Origin: Natrarchaeobaculum aegyptiacum
GTDB taxonomy: Archaea; Halobacteriota; Halobacteria; Halobacteriales; Natrialbaceae
Assembly (NCBI RefSeq): GCF_002156705.1
Contig: NZ_CP019893.1
Coordinates: 3,286,001 to 3,350,000, forward strand
Direction: 5' to 3'
Length of the DNA stretch: 64,000 nucleotides
Shown here: piece by piece, positions 18,640 through 26,949 of the stretch
Layout: each line of letters starts with the position of its first letter
How positions within the stretch are numbered: the stretch's first letter is position 1
Translations under genes and position numbers: made by a program
The notes under the pieces: model-generated
Seen by the model: the letters and a program-made list of their open reading frames with translations, nothing else
Database searches by the model: none
Told to the model about the DNA's origin: nothing

Positions 18640-19860
18640 TCAGATCCACTCGTCGGGATCGACTGCGTCGAGCGTATCCGTTCGGTAGACCTCCTGCAGA
18701 TCGAACTCGCCGTCGGGATAGTACTCGGGTGCCTCGAGTTCGAAGCCGCTCCAGATGAGCGAGTACTGGTCCAGTTCACCCCACTCGGTGAACTGGAGCG
18801 GTTCCGCGAACAACGTGTCGTACTCGACTTCGCGGAGTCCATCGGCGATGTCGACGGGGTCAGCCGATCCCTGCTGTTCGATTACTTCGGCGATCAGGTT
18901 CACCGTCACGTAGCCGATCGCCTGTGTCGGACCGAAATACTCGCCGGTTTCCTCGTAGAACTCGTCTGCGACCTGCTGGTACTCGTCGGAATAGACGTCG
19001 GGCAGGTGACCGAACGCGTACCCTTCGGAGATGGGGTCGCCGATCGCACCGTACGCCGATTCGGGCGGTGAAACTGCCCCGGTCATTAGCTCTGGCTCGA
19101 GGCCGATCTCGACCATCTGGCTGAACATATCGTTGATGCCCGGCGGATGACCGGAGCCGACGAGGATGTCCATATCGTCGGGCATGTCGCGGAGGTACGG
19201 CGTGAAGTCGCTCTCACCCTGCGGTGCCATGTCCATCGTGAGATCGATGTCGTCCGGGAACGTCCCTTCGATCGCGTCTTCTGCAGCGTGCCCCCACGCG
19301 TAGTCGGCATTGATCGCACCGACGGTTTCGTACCCTTCGTCGGAAATGATGTCGGCGACGGCCTCGATGAACGCCGGTGCCGGGGGAAGCGCCGTTCGGA
19401 ACGTGTACCGAGAGTCCCGCGGGAGAATCTCGATGTCACCTGCTGCGTGTAAAAACAGCGGCACCTCGAGGTCCTCGGCGGTACTGGATGCGGTGACCCC
19501 GACGTCACTGGAGACTGGCCCAATCGCGGCGACAGCATCCTCGCTCTCGACCAGTCGGGTCAGGATGGTGGCCGCTTCGCCGGGGTCGGATTCGGTGTCG
19601 ACTCCCTCGTGCTCGAGTTCCTGATCGAGAACGCCCCCGTCCTCGTTGATCTGTTCCATCGCGAATTCAGCACCCAGGGTGTGGGTATCTCCGTACAACG
19701 AGAACGGACCCGAGTACGGCTGGAGACCCGCAATCGTGATGGTATCGTCGTCTCCGTTGCCCTCTCCCATACAGCCAGCAAGGAGACTCACACCAGCCCC
19801 AGCGCCGGCTGCCTTCATGAACGATCTTCGTCGTACGTTGGAATGACTGCTCTCTGGCAT
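18640..19860 (-). CDS. ABC importer substrate-binding lipoprotein (LivK type), copy 2
   Basis: A 406-residue paralogue of the binding protein at 14896. It has the Tat motif RRRSFMK, lipobox LLAGC and a mature start TIAGLQPYSGPFSLYG. Shared blocks include GPVSSDV, ADYAWGHA and SGHPPG against SHPPG. It lies downstream of livG-livF on the minus strand with a 177-bp gap, so it may have its own promoter. The frame stays open to 19941; the ATG at 19860 gives a standard Tat signal, while an ATG at 19884 would add eight residues. The two binding proteins may widen the range of ligands of one transporter. Confidence 0.88.
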   Translation of the reverse strand: MPESSHSNVRRRSFMKAAGAGAGVSLLAGCMGEGNGDDDTITIAGLQPYSGPFSLYGDTHTLGAEFAMEQINEDGGVLDQELEHEGVDTESDPGEAATILTRLVESEDAVAAIGPVSSDVGVTASSTAEDLEVPLFLHAAGDIEILPRDSRYTFRTALPPAPAFIEAVADIISDEGYETVGAINADYAWGHAAEDAIEGTFPDDIDLTMDMAPQGESDFTPYLRDMPDDMDILVGSGHPPGINDMFSQMVEIGLEPELMTGAVSPPESAYGAIGDPISEGYAFGHLPDVYSDEYQQVADEFYEETGEYFGPTQAIGYVTVNLIAEVIEQQGSADPVDIADGLREVEYDTLFAEPLQFTEWGELDQYSLIWSGFELEAPEYYPDGEFDLQEVYRTDTLDAVDPDEWI

Positions 19861-20037
19861 TCGGACCACGATAGCATCTTGCATTCGGCAGACTTGAATC
19901 TTTTTGCACGACGCTCCGGTGGGGGTATCCCACGTCCACAAAACGGCTCAGGCCGGCTTCCACCTCGAGCGGAGGCCACATCGAACCGATCAGAACTCAG
20001 CTAGACGACGAGCGTGCGAACCGAAGGGGGGTACCAG

Positions 20038-20742
20038 CTATCCACGCAGGTAGGCTTCGCGCACGTGATCACTTTCGAGGAGGTCGTCTCCCGTCCCCTC
20101 GGTGACGATCCGCCCGTTTTCGAGGAGGTACGCCCGGTCGGCGAGCTCGAGCGCCCGGTCGACGTGCTGTTCGACGAGCAAGACCGGAATGTCGTCGCTG
20201 ATCTCTTCAATTTTCTCGAAGACGCGCTCGGCCAGTTGCGGTGCCAGTGCACCCGAGGGTTCGTCGAACGCCAACATCTTCGGCTGGGCCATCAGTCCGC
20301 GGCCGATCGCCAGCATCTGCTGTTCGCCACCACTGAGCGTCCCAGCGTGCTGATTCCGTCGCTCTTCGAGCACGGGGAACATGTTGACGACCTCCTCTCG
20401 GGTCTCTTCGAACTGCTCGCGATGACGGTACGATCCCATCCGAAGGTTGTCGTAGACGGACATGTCGTCGAAGAGGTTTCGCTCTTCGGGCACCTGGACG
20501 AAGCCGTGTTCGATGATCTCTTCCGGTGAGTACTCCGACGTGTCCTCACCGAAGATTTCGATCGTTCCCGAGGTGGGCTCGAGTAGCCCGGAGAGCGTTT
20601 TCAGCAACGTCGTCTTTCCTGCCCCGTTCGGGCCGACGATCGCGATTACCGACTCGTCTTCCTCGACGGTCATCGAGACGTCCCAGAGGACCTGGAGGTC
20701 GCCGTAGCCGACGTTGAGATTCTCGACGTCGATGAGCGTCAT
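20038..20742 (-). CDS. livF: Branched-chain-type ABC importer ATPase LivF
   Basis: A 234-residue ATP-binding subunit with all motifs in good order: Walker A GPNGAGKTT, signature LSGGEQQML, Walker B MLAFDEP and the switch His in LLVEQHVDRAL. Its length and the TVEEDESVIAIVGPNG start fit LivF. The ATG overlaps the stop of livG by four bases (ATGA), so the two are translationally coupled. It would pair with LivG below the LivH-LivM channel. Confidence 0.92.
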   Translation of the reverse strand: MTLIDVENLNVGYGDLQVLWDVSMTVEEDESVIAIVGPNGAGKTTLLKTLSGLLEPTSGTIEIFGEDTSEYSPEEIIEHGFVQVPEERNLFDDMSVYDNLRMGSYRHREQFEETREEVVNMFPVLEERRNQHAGTLSGGEQQMLAIGRGLMAQPKMLAFDEPSGALAPQLAERVFEKIEEISDDIPVLLVEQHVDRALELADRAYLLENGRIVTEGTGDDLLESDHVREAYLRG

Positions 20743-21458
20743 ACCTCGACACCTCCGAGGTAGGCCTCCTCGACTTGCTGGTTCTGCTGGACCTCCTCGG
20801 GCGTCCCGTCGGCGATCTTCTCACCCTGATTGAGGACGATGATCCGATCGGTCGAGCCCATGATCGCATCCATGATGTGTTCGATCCAGAAGACGGAGAT
20901 CCCGCGTTCGGACCGGATCCGCAGGAGCGTATCGGTCAACGTCTCGAGTTCCGCTGGCGTCAACCCGCTGCCGATCTCGTCGACCAGGACGAACTCCGGC
21001 TCGGTCGTCAGTGCGCGGGCTAACTCGAGGAGCTTCCGATCTGCCAGGTTCAGAGCCCCGACCTCTTCGTCGATGGCGTCGTCCAGGCCGACGAACGCCA
21101 GGTTTTGACGTGCGCGTTCTTCTGCCGCTGACCGAGAATCACCGTTCCCAAAGATACCCCCGACGACGACGTTCTCGAGTACCGTCGACTCGTTGAACGT
21201 TCGTGCGGTCTGGAACGTTCGCGCGACCCCCGTTCGCGATATCTCGTGGGGCTTCATGCCGGTAATCTCCGTGCCGTTCAGATAGATCTCGCCTTCGGTC
21301 GGCGGATAAACGCCGGTAATAGCGTTGAACAGTGTCGTTTTACCGGCCCCGTTCGGCCCGATCAGTCCAACGACTTCTTCGTCGTCAATCTCGAAGGAGA
21401 CGTCGTCAACGGCTACCAGGCCTCCAAACGCCTTAGTTACACCTGTCGCCCGTAACAT
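20739..21458 (-). CDS. livG: Branched-chain-type ABC importer ATPase LivG with altered signature motif
   Basis: A 239-residue ATPase. Walker A (GPNGAGKTT, 34-42) and the switch His (WIEHIMD) are normal, and Walker B has its Asp-Glu as VLVDEI (157-162) with Ile in place of the usual Pro. The signature place, normally like LSYGQQ, reads ALNLADRKLLELARAL (135-150), so the conserved Ser and Gly are absent. In an ABC dimer this motif closes the nucleotide site of the partner, so one of the two sites may be weak. The open frame runs upstream to 21659, but ATG 21458 matches the family and has a TATA box 26 nt before it. Confidence 0.88.
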   Translation of the reverse strand: MLRATGVTKAFGGLVAVDDVSFEIDDEEVVGLIGPNGAGKTTLFNAITGVYPPTEGEIYLNGTEITGMKPHEISRTGVARTFQTARTFNESTVLENVVVGGIFGNGDSRSAAEERARQNLAFVGLDDAIDEEVGALNLADRKLLELARALTTEPEFVLVDEIGSGLTPAELETLTDTLLRIRSERGISVFWIEHIMDAIMGSTDRIIVLNQGEKIADGTPEEVQQNQQVEEAYLGGVEV

Positions 21459-21802
21459 GGTATGCCGTTGCTGCGCATACGATATAAATGGTGCGGGAGT
21501 AACGACGTTCCAACCAGCGGAAACTGGGGTGCGAAACGGGCTCGAAGGTATTCTCGACGCACGGCTTCGGCGGTCGTTGGGAGTCGTGGCGAGTCGTGGC
21601 AGATCGTTTCGTAGATCCTCCCAGAGTAATCGCGTCTGCCTTCCCAGTTCCCAATCCACCAGCGTTCAGTCGTGTGCCTATCTGTCGTGAATCGGGCACG
21701 TTTGCAACGCGGGACAGCCGACTGTCAGCCGTTCGTACTGCGGACGAGGCTCGATACGTTCTGCCGGTAGAGTTTTGTATTCGTTGTAATGATTGATATC
21801 CA
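21459..21802. other. Divergent intergenic region between livG and the transducer
   Basis: About 340 bp holding both promoters: TTTATATC for livG at 21481-21488 (minus) and TTGTAT for the transducer at 21775-21780 (plus). A 10-bp unit, GAGTCGTGGC, is repeated in tandem near 21580-21600. No gene was seen. Confidence 0.4.
21481..21488 (-). promoter_or_regulatory. TATA-like box of livG
   Basis: TTTATATC on the minus strand is centred 26 nt before the livG ATG at 21458, which supports that start and a leaderless livGF transcript. Confidence 0.55.
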
Positions 21803-23158
21803 ATGCCAGATCCGGACCTGTTTCGACCTCAGCAGACCGCGTCATCCGATGACGCTCCCCGGGGTGACGACGAATCGGCCGACGCCGATCGCCTTCGAGA
21901 GGAACGTGATTTCTGGAAATCACTTTTCGAGAACCTCGTCCAGGACTTTCCGGAACCGGTTCTCGTCGTCGACGACGACGGAACGATTACCCACTGGAAT
22001 GATCCACACGTAGAATTATCTGGAATAACTCACGAAGAAGCAATTGGCAACAAAGCAATAGACGTAATTGGAACCGAAGGCGTCACCGAAACGTTGGCCG
22101 AAGAGATCGCCCGAACGGGAGAATCGGTCAGTGAAGACAAAATTCGGTCGAACACCGGCGATGATAACGAGTGGCACATCCGGGCAGCCGGTGCACCGTT
22201 ACGGGATACGGATGGAGAACCCATCGGTGCTTTTGAATATATTAATATTGTTACAGATCTCGAGAAGCGTCGCAGAGAAATCAAAAATGTGCAGGAGGAA
22301 ATTACCGACATCGTTCACGGCGCTGTCGACGATCTTCTCGAGACGACAGAACAGAACGCTGAGACGAACGACCAGCTCCGGCGAACGTCTCGAGCGCAGG
22401 TCCAGAACCTGGAAACGATCCGTGACGAGATGGAATCACTCTCGGCGACCGTAGAAGAAGTGGCGGCCAGCGCCGACGAAGTGAGTGATCAGAGTGTGAC
22501 TGCCGCTGAACTCGCAGGCGAATCGAAAGCGAAGACCCGGGCGATCGGTGATGCGATCGACGAAATTCGCGAGGCAGCGACTGCGCTCGCCGACCACAGC
22601 CGTGATCTCCAGGCGCGGATGGAAGAGATCGACACGCTCGTCGACGTCATCGACGGCATCGCAGACGAGACGAACCTGCTCGCGTTGAACGCCAACATTC
22701 AGGCCGCACAGGTCGGCAGCGGAGCGGAAGGGTTCACCGTCGTCGCCGACGAGGTCAAAGACCTCGCCGACAAATCGAAAGAAGAAGTCGCAACGATCGA
22801 AACGATCGTCGACGAGGTCCGGGCGAACACCGACGAAACGGTCGAACGCGTCGACACCACTCTCGAGCAGGTCGACGACGCAATCGACCACGCCGAAGCG
22901 GTCGACGAGATGCAATCGGAGATCACTCAGGCGATCGACGAGGCGTCCGCGGGAATCGAACAGATCGCACAGGCGACCGACGAACAGGCCGCGACCAGCG
23001 AGGAAGTCGCGACCATGCTCGGTGACGCCGTCGAGGAGATCGAACAGATCGCAGACGAAGTCGACACCCTCGCCGAGGTCAACGGGGCTCAGGCCGAGAG
23101 CGTTCGAGCGGTACGCGAAGACGTGAACGAACTCGAGTCGAGTCTCGAGTCGGCCTGA
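21803..23158 (+). CDS. Soluble PAS-domain chemotaxis-type transducer with variant signalling tip
   Basis: A 451-residue cytoplasmic protein without membrane segments. A PAS domain lies at about 40-155 (EPVLVVDDDGTITHWN), followed by a long coiled-coil methyl-accepting signalling domain. The hairpin tip is at about 284-312: ETNLLALNAN is normal, but the next part reads IQAAQVGSGAEGF where the family has IEAARAGE.GRGF. Three usually invariant tip residues are thus Gln300, Gln303 and Ser306 instead of Glu, Arg and Glu. Such proteins pass PAS-sensed redox or ligand signals to CheA/CheW. No che genes are nearby. A TATA-like box lies 26 nt before the start. Confidence 0.88.
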   Translation: MPDPDLFRPQQTASSDDAPRGDDESADADRLREERDFWKSLFENLVQDFPEPVLVVDDDGTITHWNDPHVELSGITHEEAIGNKAIDVIGTEGVTETLAEEIARTGESVSEDKIRSNTGDDNEWHIRAAGAPLRDTDGEPIGAFEYINIVTDLEKRRREIKNVQEEITDIVHGAVDDLLETTEQNAETNDQLRRTSRAQVQNLETIRDEMESLSATVEEVAASADEVSDQSVTAAELAGESKAKTRAIGDAIDEIREAATALADHSRDLQARMEEIDTLVDVIDGIADETNLLALNANIQAAQVGSGAEGFTVVADEVKDLADKSKEEVATIETIVDEVRANTDETVERVDTTLEQVDDAIDHAEAVDEMQSEITQAIDEASAGIEQIAQATDEQAATSEEVATMLGDAVEEIEQIADEVDTLAEVNGAQAESVRAVREDVNELESSLESA

Positions 23159-23296
23159 TTCTGGCTTTCTTTTTCGACTACGTAACCGACGGACAGGGTC
23201 GAGACGTCTTACGATCGAGTGAACCTCCACTCGAGGAGGACGTGTCTGTCGACGAACCACTTGAAGTATTCATTACGAGAAAAATTCATTGGTTAT

Positions 23297-23626
23297 ATGT
23301 CTCTGGAGGGGAGAACTCGACGGCGCTGGCTCGCGACGTGTGCAGCAGCGACAGCCGGTGTGACAACGGTGGCAGGCTGTGCGAGTGACACCGATGGTGG
23401 ATTGTCACCGAACGTTCTGGGAAGTGACGGTGACTTCGGCTCGTGGCCGATGGTACACTACGACGCGGCCAATCGCTTGTCAGTTCCCTACAGTGGCGTG
23501 AACGGAAAACCGGACGTTCGCTGGACCGTGGAACTTGAGGTCAGAACTGAACCGCCGGTCGTCTACGATGACGTCGCGTTCGTTCGGGGGCACAGATCGT
23601 GGTTGTATCGTGCGCTGGCGGCGTAG
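23297..23626 (+). pseudogene. Truncated PQQ-repeat (beta-propeller) lipoprotein
   Basis: The first 95 residues or so read like the start of a haloarchaeal PQQ-like beta-propeller lipoprotein: Tat motif (TRRRWLA), lipobox VAGC and the first blade with WPMVHYDAANRLS, DVRWTVELEV and PPVVYDDVAFV. Whole proteins of this type run to about 400 residues. After about 23583 the sequence changes and stops at 23626. A TATA-like box about 27 nt before the ATG suggests the broken gene still has its promoter. The end overlaps another shortened gene on the opposite strand, so a deletion probably joined the two. Confidence 0.7.
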
Positions 23627-23781
23627 TCGCTGCTCGTGACGCGTTCGATCGTCGTTGCTGCTTTTGGTGCGTCCGGTGGTGGAAGTGACGCGAGGCCGAG
23701 TGTGATACCCGCGAACGTGACGCTGACGAGCACCACGGCGACGTAGGCGTACCACGCGTCCATCGGCGCCTCGAGATCCAT
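23563..23781 (-). pseudogene. Truncated haloarchaeal single-helix membrane protein
   Basis: Seventy-two residues with one membrane helix near the start (WYAYVAVVLVSVTFAGITLG) followed by a LPPPDAPKAATTIERV segment. It resembles, from memory, a haloarchaeal family (possibly DUF7283) whose members are about 130 residues long and continue well past this point. Here the likeness stops near ARYNHD and the last residues are antisense to the broken PQQ gene. The ATG at 23781 has TTTAAATA 25 nt before it, so the promoter seems intact. The family name is uncertain; truncation is inferred from the shared junction. Confidence 0.55.
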
Positions 23782-23802
23782 GTCGGCTCTGCTGCCCGAT
23801 CC

Positions 23803-23810
23803 TATTTAAA
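23803..23810 (-). promoter_or_regulatory. TATA-like box of the truncated membrane protein gene
   Basis: TTTAAATA on the minus strand is centred 25 nt before the ATG at 23781. Confidence 0.5.
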
Positions 23811-23848
23811 CCCGAACCGGGAGGAACGCCGATACAAGCTGGAAGGGA

Positions 23849-24508
23849 TCAGCGACCGATCGGGCGATCGGCAGAGACTGAGTCGACGCCACGCCAGGCG
23901 AGCACGCGCGCCAGTACGGGCCGGTCGACCGTCCATGCGCTGATCTCGAGTCCGACGTCGTGTGCCCGGTCGACGATTCTCGTGCCGAGACAGCGCGCGT
24001 AGGTGGCGCCGACGACCTCACAGTCCAGTTCGACGGCCGTGGTAACGGGCGCCTCGAGTGTGCGACCGACGAGCAGTCCCGTCGGCTGGTCCGGGTCGAG
24101 GTCTCGAACGCGACGGAGTTCCGACGGGAGAAACGAGCTGAGTACGACGCGGTTTTCTAGCCCGTCGATGGTCTCGAGGACGTCAGCCGCGATCCCCGAT
24201 GACTTGAGTTCGACCGAGAGTTCGAGATGCGGCGGGACGGCCTCGAGGACGTCTTCGAGCGTCGGGATCGGCTCGCCGGAATCGAGTACGGTGTAGGACT
24301 GCAGGGCCTCGAGGGAGAGGTCGGCGACGAGTCCGGTGCCCTCGGTAACCCGGTCGATCGTCTCGTCGTGGACGACGACGAGTTCTCCCGAGCCACACCG
24401 GCGAACGTCGAACTCCACTGCGTCGGCACGTCTGCCGACTGACTGGATAGCCGAAACGGTGTTTTCGGGAGCTATGTCCGCGAACCCACGATGGGCGATC
24501 ACGCGCAT
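23849..24508 (-). CDS. Glycerophosphodiester phosphodiesterase
   Basis: A 219-residue TIM-barrel enzyme that splits glycerophosphodiesters into glycerol-3-phosphate and an alcohol. Family residues are seen in AHRGF (5-9), APENT, VEFDVRR and VVHDETIDR, with the metal-binding Glu and Asp, and VELKSSG. No signal peptide is present, so it acts in the cytoplasm, perhaps in lipid turnover. The ATG has GATATATC 28 nt upstream. It is a lone gene and its length is normal for the short GDPD class. Confidence 0.92.
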   Translation of the reverse strand: MRVIAHRGFADIAPENTVSAIQSVGRRADAVEFDVRRCGSGELVVVHDETIDRVTEGTGLVADLSLEALQSYTVLDSGEPIPTLEDVLEAVPPHLELSVELKSSGIAADVLETIDGLENRVVLSSFLPSELRRVRDLDPDQPTGLLVGRTLEAPVTTAVELDCEVVGATYARCLGTRIVDRAHDVGLEISAWTVDRPVLARVLAWRGVDSVSADRPIGR

Positions 24509-24874
24509 TACCCGACGTACGGCTCGGGTCCGGATATATCGGTCGCTCGAGTCTCTAGCGAAGGGGAAGTGATCCGTTGCGACTGACCCCCTGTGTAACA
24601 GAAAAAAGATAGTAGCCCAAAGGCATAATCTATTTGCAAAATAGTGGCCTGTCGCCGACGATGCCCAAAGATGTTAGCAGGTACCTTTAACCGAGTACCG
24701 TTACTACACCTTCCAGACGAACTCCCTCATGGATATCATTCGATCGAATCTTTCCTCGTTCCGTGATGACCGTCCATCGTTGCTCATCCGCGACAGTCGC
24801 CGGAACGGGTCGCCGTACTGTGTCCGAACGCTCATCGGCTCTCAGCTGCTGGGAGCCACGGTCTGTAGTGACTG
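24509..24874. other. Intergenic region with an AT-rich inverted repeat
   Basis: About 370 bp between divergent genes. It holds the GDPD promoter (GATATATC at 24533-24540, minus strand), an inverted repeat CTATTT-GCA-AAATAG at 24630-24644 and a TATA-like CCTTTAA near 24683. No gene was found. Confidence 0.4.
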
Positions 24875-25321
24875 ATGACGAACGTGCTCGAGGAACCGAT
24901 CGAAATCCTCCTCGTCGAGGACAATCCGGGGGACGTTCGACTGACAGAAGTCGCGTTCGACGACCTCGACATTCCCGTCGAACTCACGGTTGCGACCGAC
25001 GGCAACGATGCTCTCGAGTTTCTCGCAGAACGGCGAGACGAGCCATCGACACTTCCAGAACTCGTCTTGCTCGACCTCAACCTTCCGCGCACGGGTGGGT
25101 TCGAATTTCTGGAGGCTATCCAGAACGACGCTGAACTCGCACGAATCCCGATCCTCGTCCTGACGAGTTCGACGGCCTGTGAAGACGTCGTCGAGAGTTA
25201 CGACCTCGCGGCGAACGCGTACCTCACGAAGCCGACAGATCCGAACGAGTATACCGATATGGTCGCCGTCGTCGCGGACTTCTGGTTCAACCGAGCCGCG
25301 CTGCCGTCGACTTCTCACTGA
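24875..25321 (+). CDS. Stand-alone response regulator receiver protein (Rcp1-like)
   Basis: A 148-residue single receiver domain. The acidic pair is in LLVEDNPGDVRL, the phospho-acceptor Asp in LVLLDLNLPRTGG, the Thr/Ser in VLTSS and the Lys in LTKPTD, so it should be phosphorylatable. There is no output domain. The spacing in EDNPGDVRLTE is typical of the Rcp1-type proteins that take phosphate from hybrid or light-sensing kinases and are numerous in haloarchaea. No kinase is adjacent; the nearest is at 32003. Confidence 0.9.
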   Translation: MTNVLEEPIEILLVEDNPGDVRLTEVAFDDLDIPVELTVATDGNDALEFLAERRDEPSTLPELVLLDLNLPRTGGFEFLEAIQNDAELARIPILVLTSSTACEDVVESYDLAANAYLTKPTDPNEYTDMVAVVADFWFNRAALPSTSH

Positions 25322-25429
25322 TCGGACGCCAGTCGTGACATCGGGCGGATTTTGACCCGATTGTGGAAAACGAACGCCACGAGTCCGGGCCCATCGGCCG
25401 AATTGTTCACGGCCTCATTCGAGACCTAT

Positions 25430-25441
25430 CACTTATAAGTG
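25430..25441. promoter_or_regulatory. Perfect 12-bp palindrome CACTTATAAGTG
   Basis: The palindrome contains TTATAA and lies about 180 bp before the SDR gene in a 298-bp gap. It could be a promoter overlapped by an operator, but the distance to the gene would need a long leader. Confidence 0.3.
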
Positions 25442-25619
25442 TATCATTAGCTTTTGTTATTTTCGATTCCTCGGTTCGTTCCTGCCCCTTCGTCTCCCGG
25501 TTTCGCTTCCAGAGGAGACCCGTCGACCCCGGGCTACCTGATCGAGCGCCCGCTGGCGACCCTCCACGGCGGTACAGAGAACCCCCGAGATTGATCCCGG
25601 TCGAGAGCGTAGTTACCGT

Positions 25620-26357
25620 ATGTCACCACCGACAGATCACTCGTCACTGGACGAAGACTTCGAAGACACTGTCGCGGTAATCACCGGGGCAAGCGGCGCC
25701 CTCGGGAGTGCCTGCGTCGAGCGATTCCACGAACTCGGTGCCACGGTGTGTGCCGTCGACGTCGTCGAGCCAGCCGCCGACGAGAGTGCCCTCGAGCCGG
25801 AGACACTCGGGGCAGTGTCGTTCTACGAGACGGACCTGACCGAGGAGTCGGCAGTCGAGACACTCGTCGACGACGTCGTAGCCGACCACGGGCGACTCGA
25901 TCACCTGGTGAACGTCGCCGGTACGTGGCGTGGCGGCGACCCGATCGAGGAGACCGACGAAAGCGAGTTCGACCTGCTCGTCGACGTCAACCTCAGGACG
26001 GCCTTTCTGGCGTCGAAACACGCCCTGCCCCACCTCCAGGAGACGGAGGGATCGATCGTGAGCGTCAGCGCCCGGTCCGCACTCGAGGGGGGATCCGGTG
26101 ACGGCCCATACCGGATAACGAAAGCCGGTGTCCGGCTACTGATGGAGACGATCGCCGTGGAGAATCGTGGAACCGTCAGGGCGAACGCGGTGATGCCGAG
26201 TGTCATCGATACGCCGGCGAACCGTGAGATGATGCCCGACTCCGATCACGAATCGTGGGTCGACCCTCGAGATATCGCTGACGTGATGGCCGTCCTCTGT
26301 AGCGACCTGACGAGCGTGACGAGCGGTGCTGCGGTCCCGGTGTACGGCAAAGCCTGA
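25620..26357 (+). CDS. Short-chain dehydrogenase/reductase
   Basis: A 245-residue Rossmann-fold oxidoreductase. It has the cofactor motif TGASGALGSA, the NVAG motif, a catalytic Ser in SVSARSA and the YxxxK pair in YRITKAG. The pocket beside these does not identify the substrate. The glycine pattern favours NAD(P) binding in the usual SDR way. It is a single gene between the receiver protein and a small regulator. Confidence 0.88.
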   Translation: MSPPTDHSSLDEDFEDTVAVITGASGALGSACVERFHELGATVCAVDVVEPAADESALEPETLGAVSFYETDLTEESAVETLVDDVVADHGRLDHLVNVAGTWRGGDPIEETDESEFDLLVDVNLRTAFLASKHALPHLQETEGSIVSVSARSALEGGSGDGPYRITKAGVRLLMETIAVENRGTVRANAVMPSVIDTPANREMMPDSDHESWVDPRDIADVMAVLCSDLTSVTSGAAVPVYGKA

Positions 26358-26509
26358 GCACTGCCACCAGACCGCGTCGGAATGCTGGTGTTTTCGGCTT
26401 GCCGACGAATGTTTCACGGTGTCGGTTGGCACATTATTTCTTCTCGAATGTAGCGCTGTGCAATCCTGGGATGGGTTTTTATTCGACGATGGAGATCCAA
26501 CAGGTGACA

Positions 26510-26743
26510 ATGCGTTCACACGAGTCAGCGACGCAAGCACAGCTCGAACCAGTTCCAGAGACGATCGAGTCGTCACAGGCCAAGCTGGTGTACCTCTGTC
26601 TCGAGGCGAGTGACGGTGCCACAGTCGAGGACCTGACCGAGACGTTGACGATGAAGAAAATCGACGTGCTGAGCGTGCTGCACTCCCTCGAACGCGACGG
26701 ACTCGTCGATAATCGCCACGGTGAGTTCGTCGTCCTCGAGTGA
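26510..26743 (+). CDS. Small winged-helix DNA-binding protein
   Basis: A 77-residue protein whose AKLVYLCLEASDGATVEDLTE...LSVLHSLERDGLVDN pattern fits a winged helix-turn-helix (TrmB/MarR-like). No effector domain is present. The frame begins upstream at 26399, but TTTTTATT at 26476-26483 lies about 30 nt before the ATG at 26510, which favours that start; an ATG at 26489 is the alternative. The target is unknown. It sits between the SDR and glnA. Confidence 0.6.
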   Translation: MRSHESATQAQLEPVPETIESSQAKLVYLCLEASDGATVEDLTETLTMKKIDVLSVLHSLERDGLVDNRHGEFVVLE

Positions 26744-26949
26744 TCGAACGAATGCGCGGGACGCTGGTCGTGATGCGTTGTGGAAATGCGAAAAATTCGG
26801 CCGATGGTGTCGCCGGCCGACGGACGAGACAGACTGTGACGGGCCCGATCCCGACGATGAATTCGGCGGTACTCACCGCCGGGCACGGGCCCACGCGGGA
26901 ACGATGACGGCGAACGGGCGGTCAGGGCGATCGTCGGGTGGGTACTCGG

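Noticed and set aside
14896-21458. Two independent complete importers
   Set aside because: Neither strand has both permeases and ATPases, so a single shared transporter fits better.
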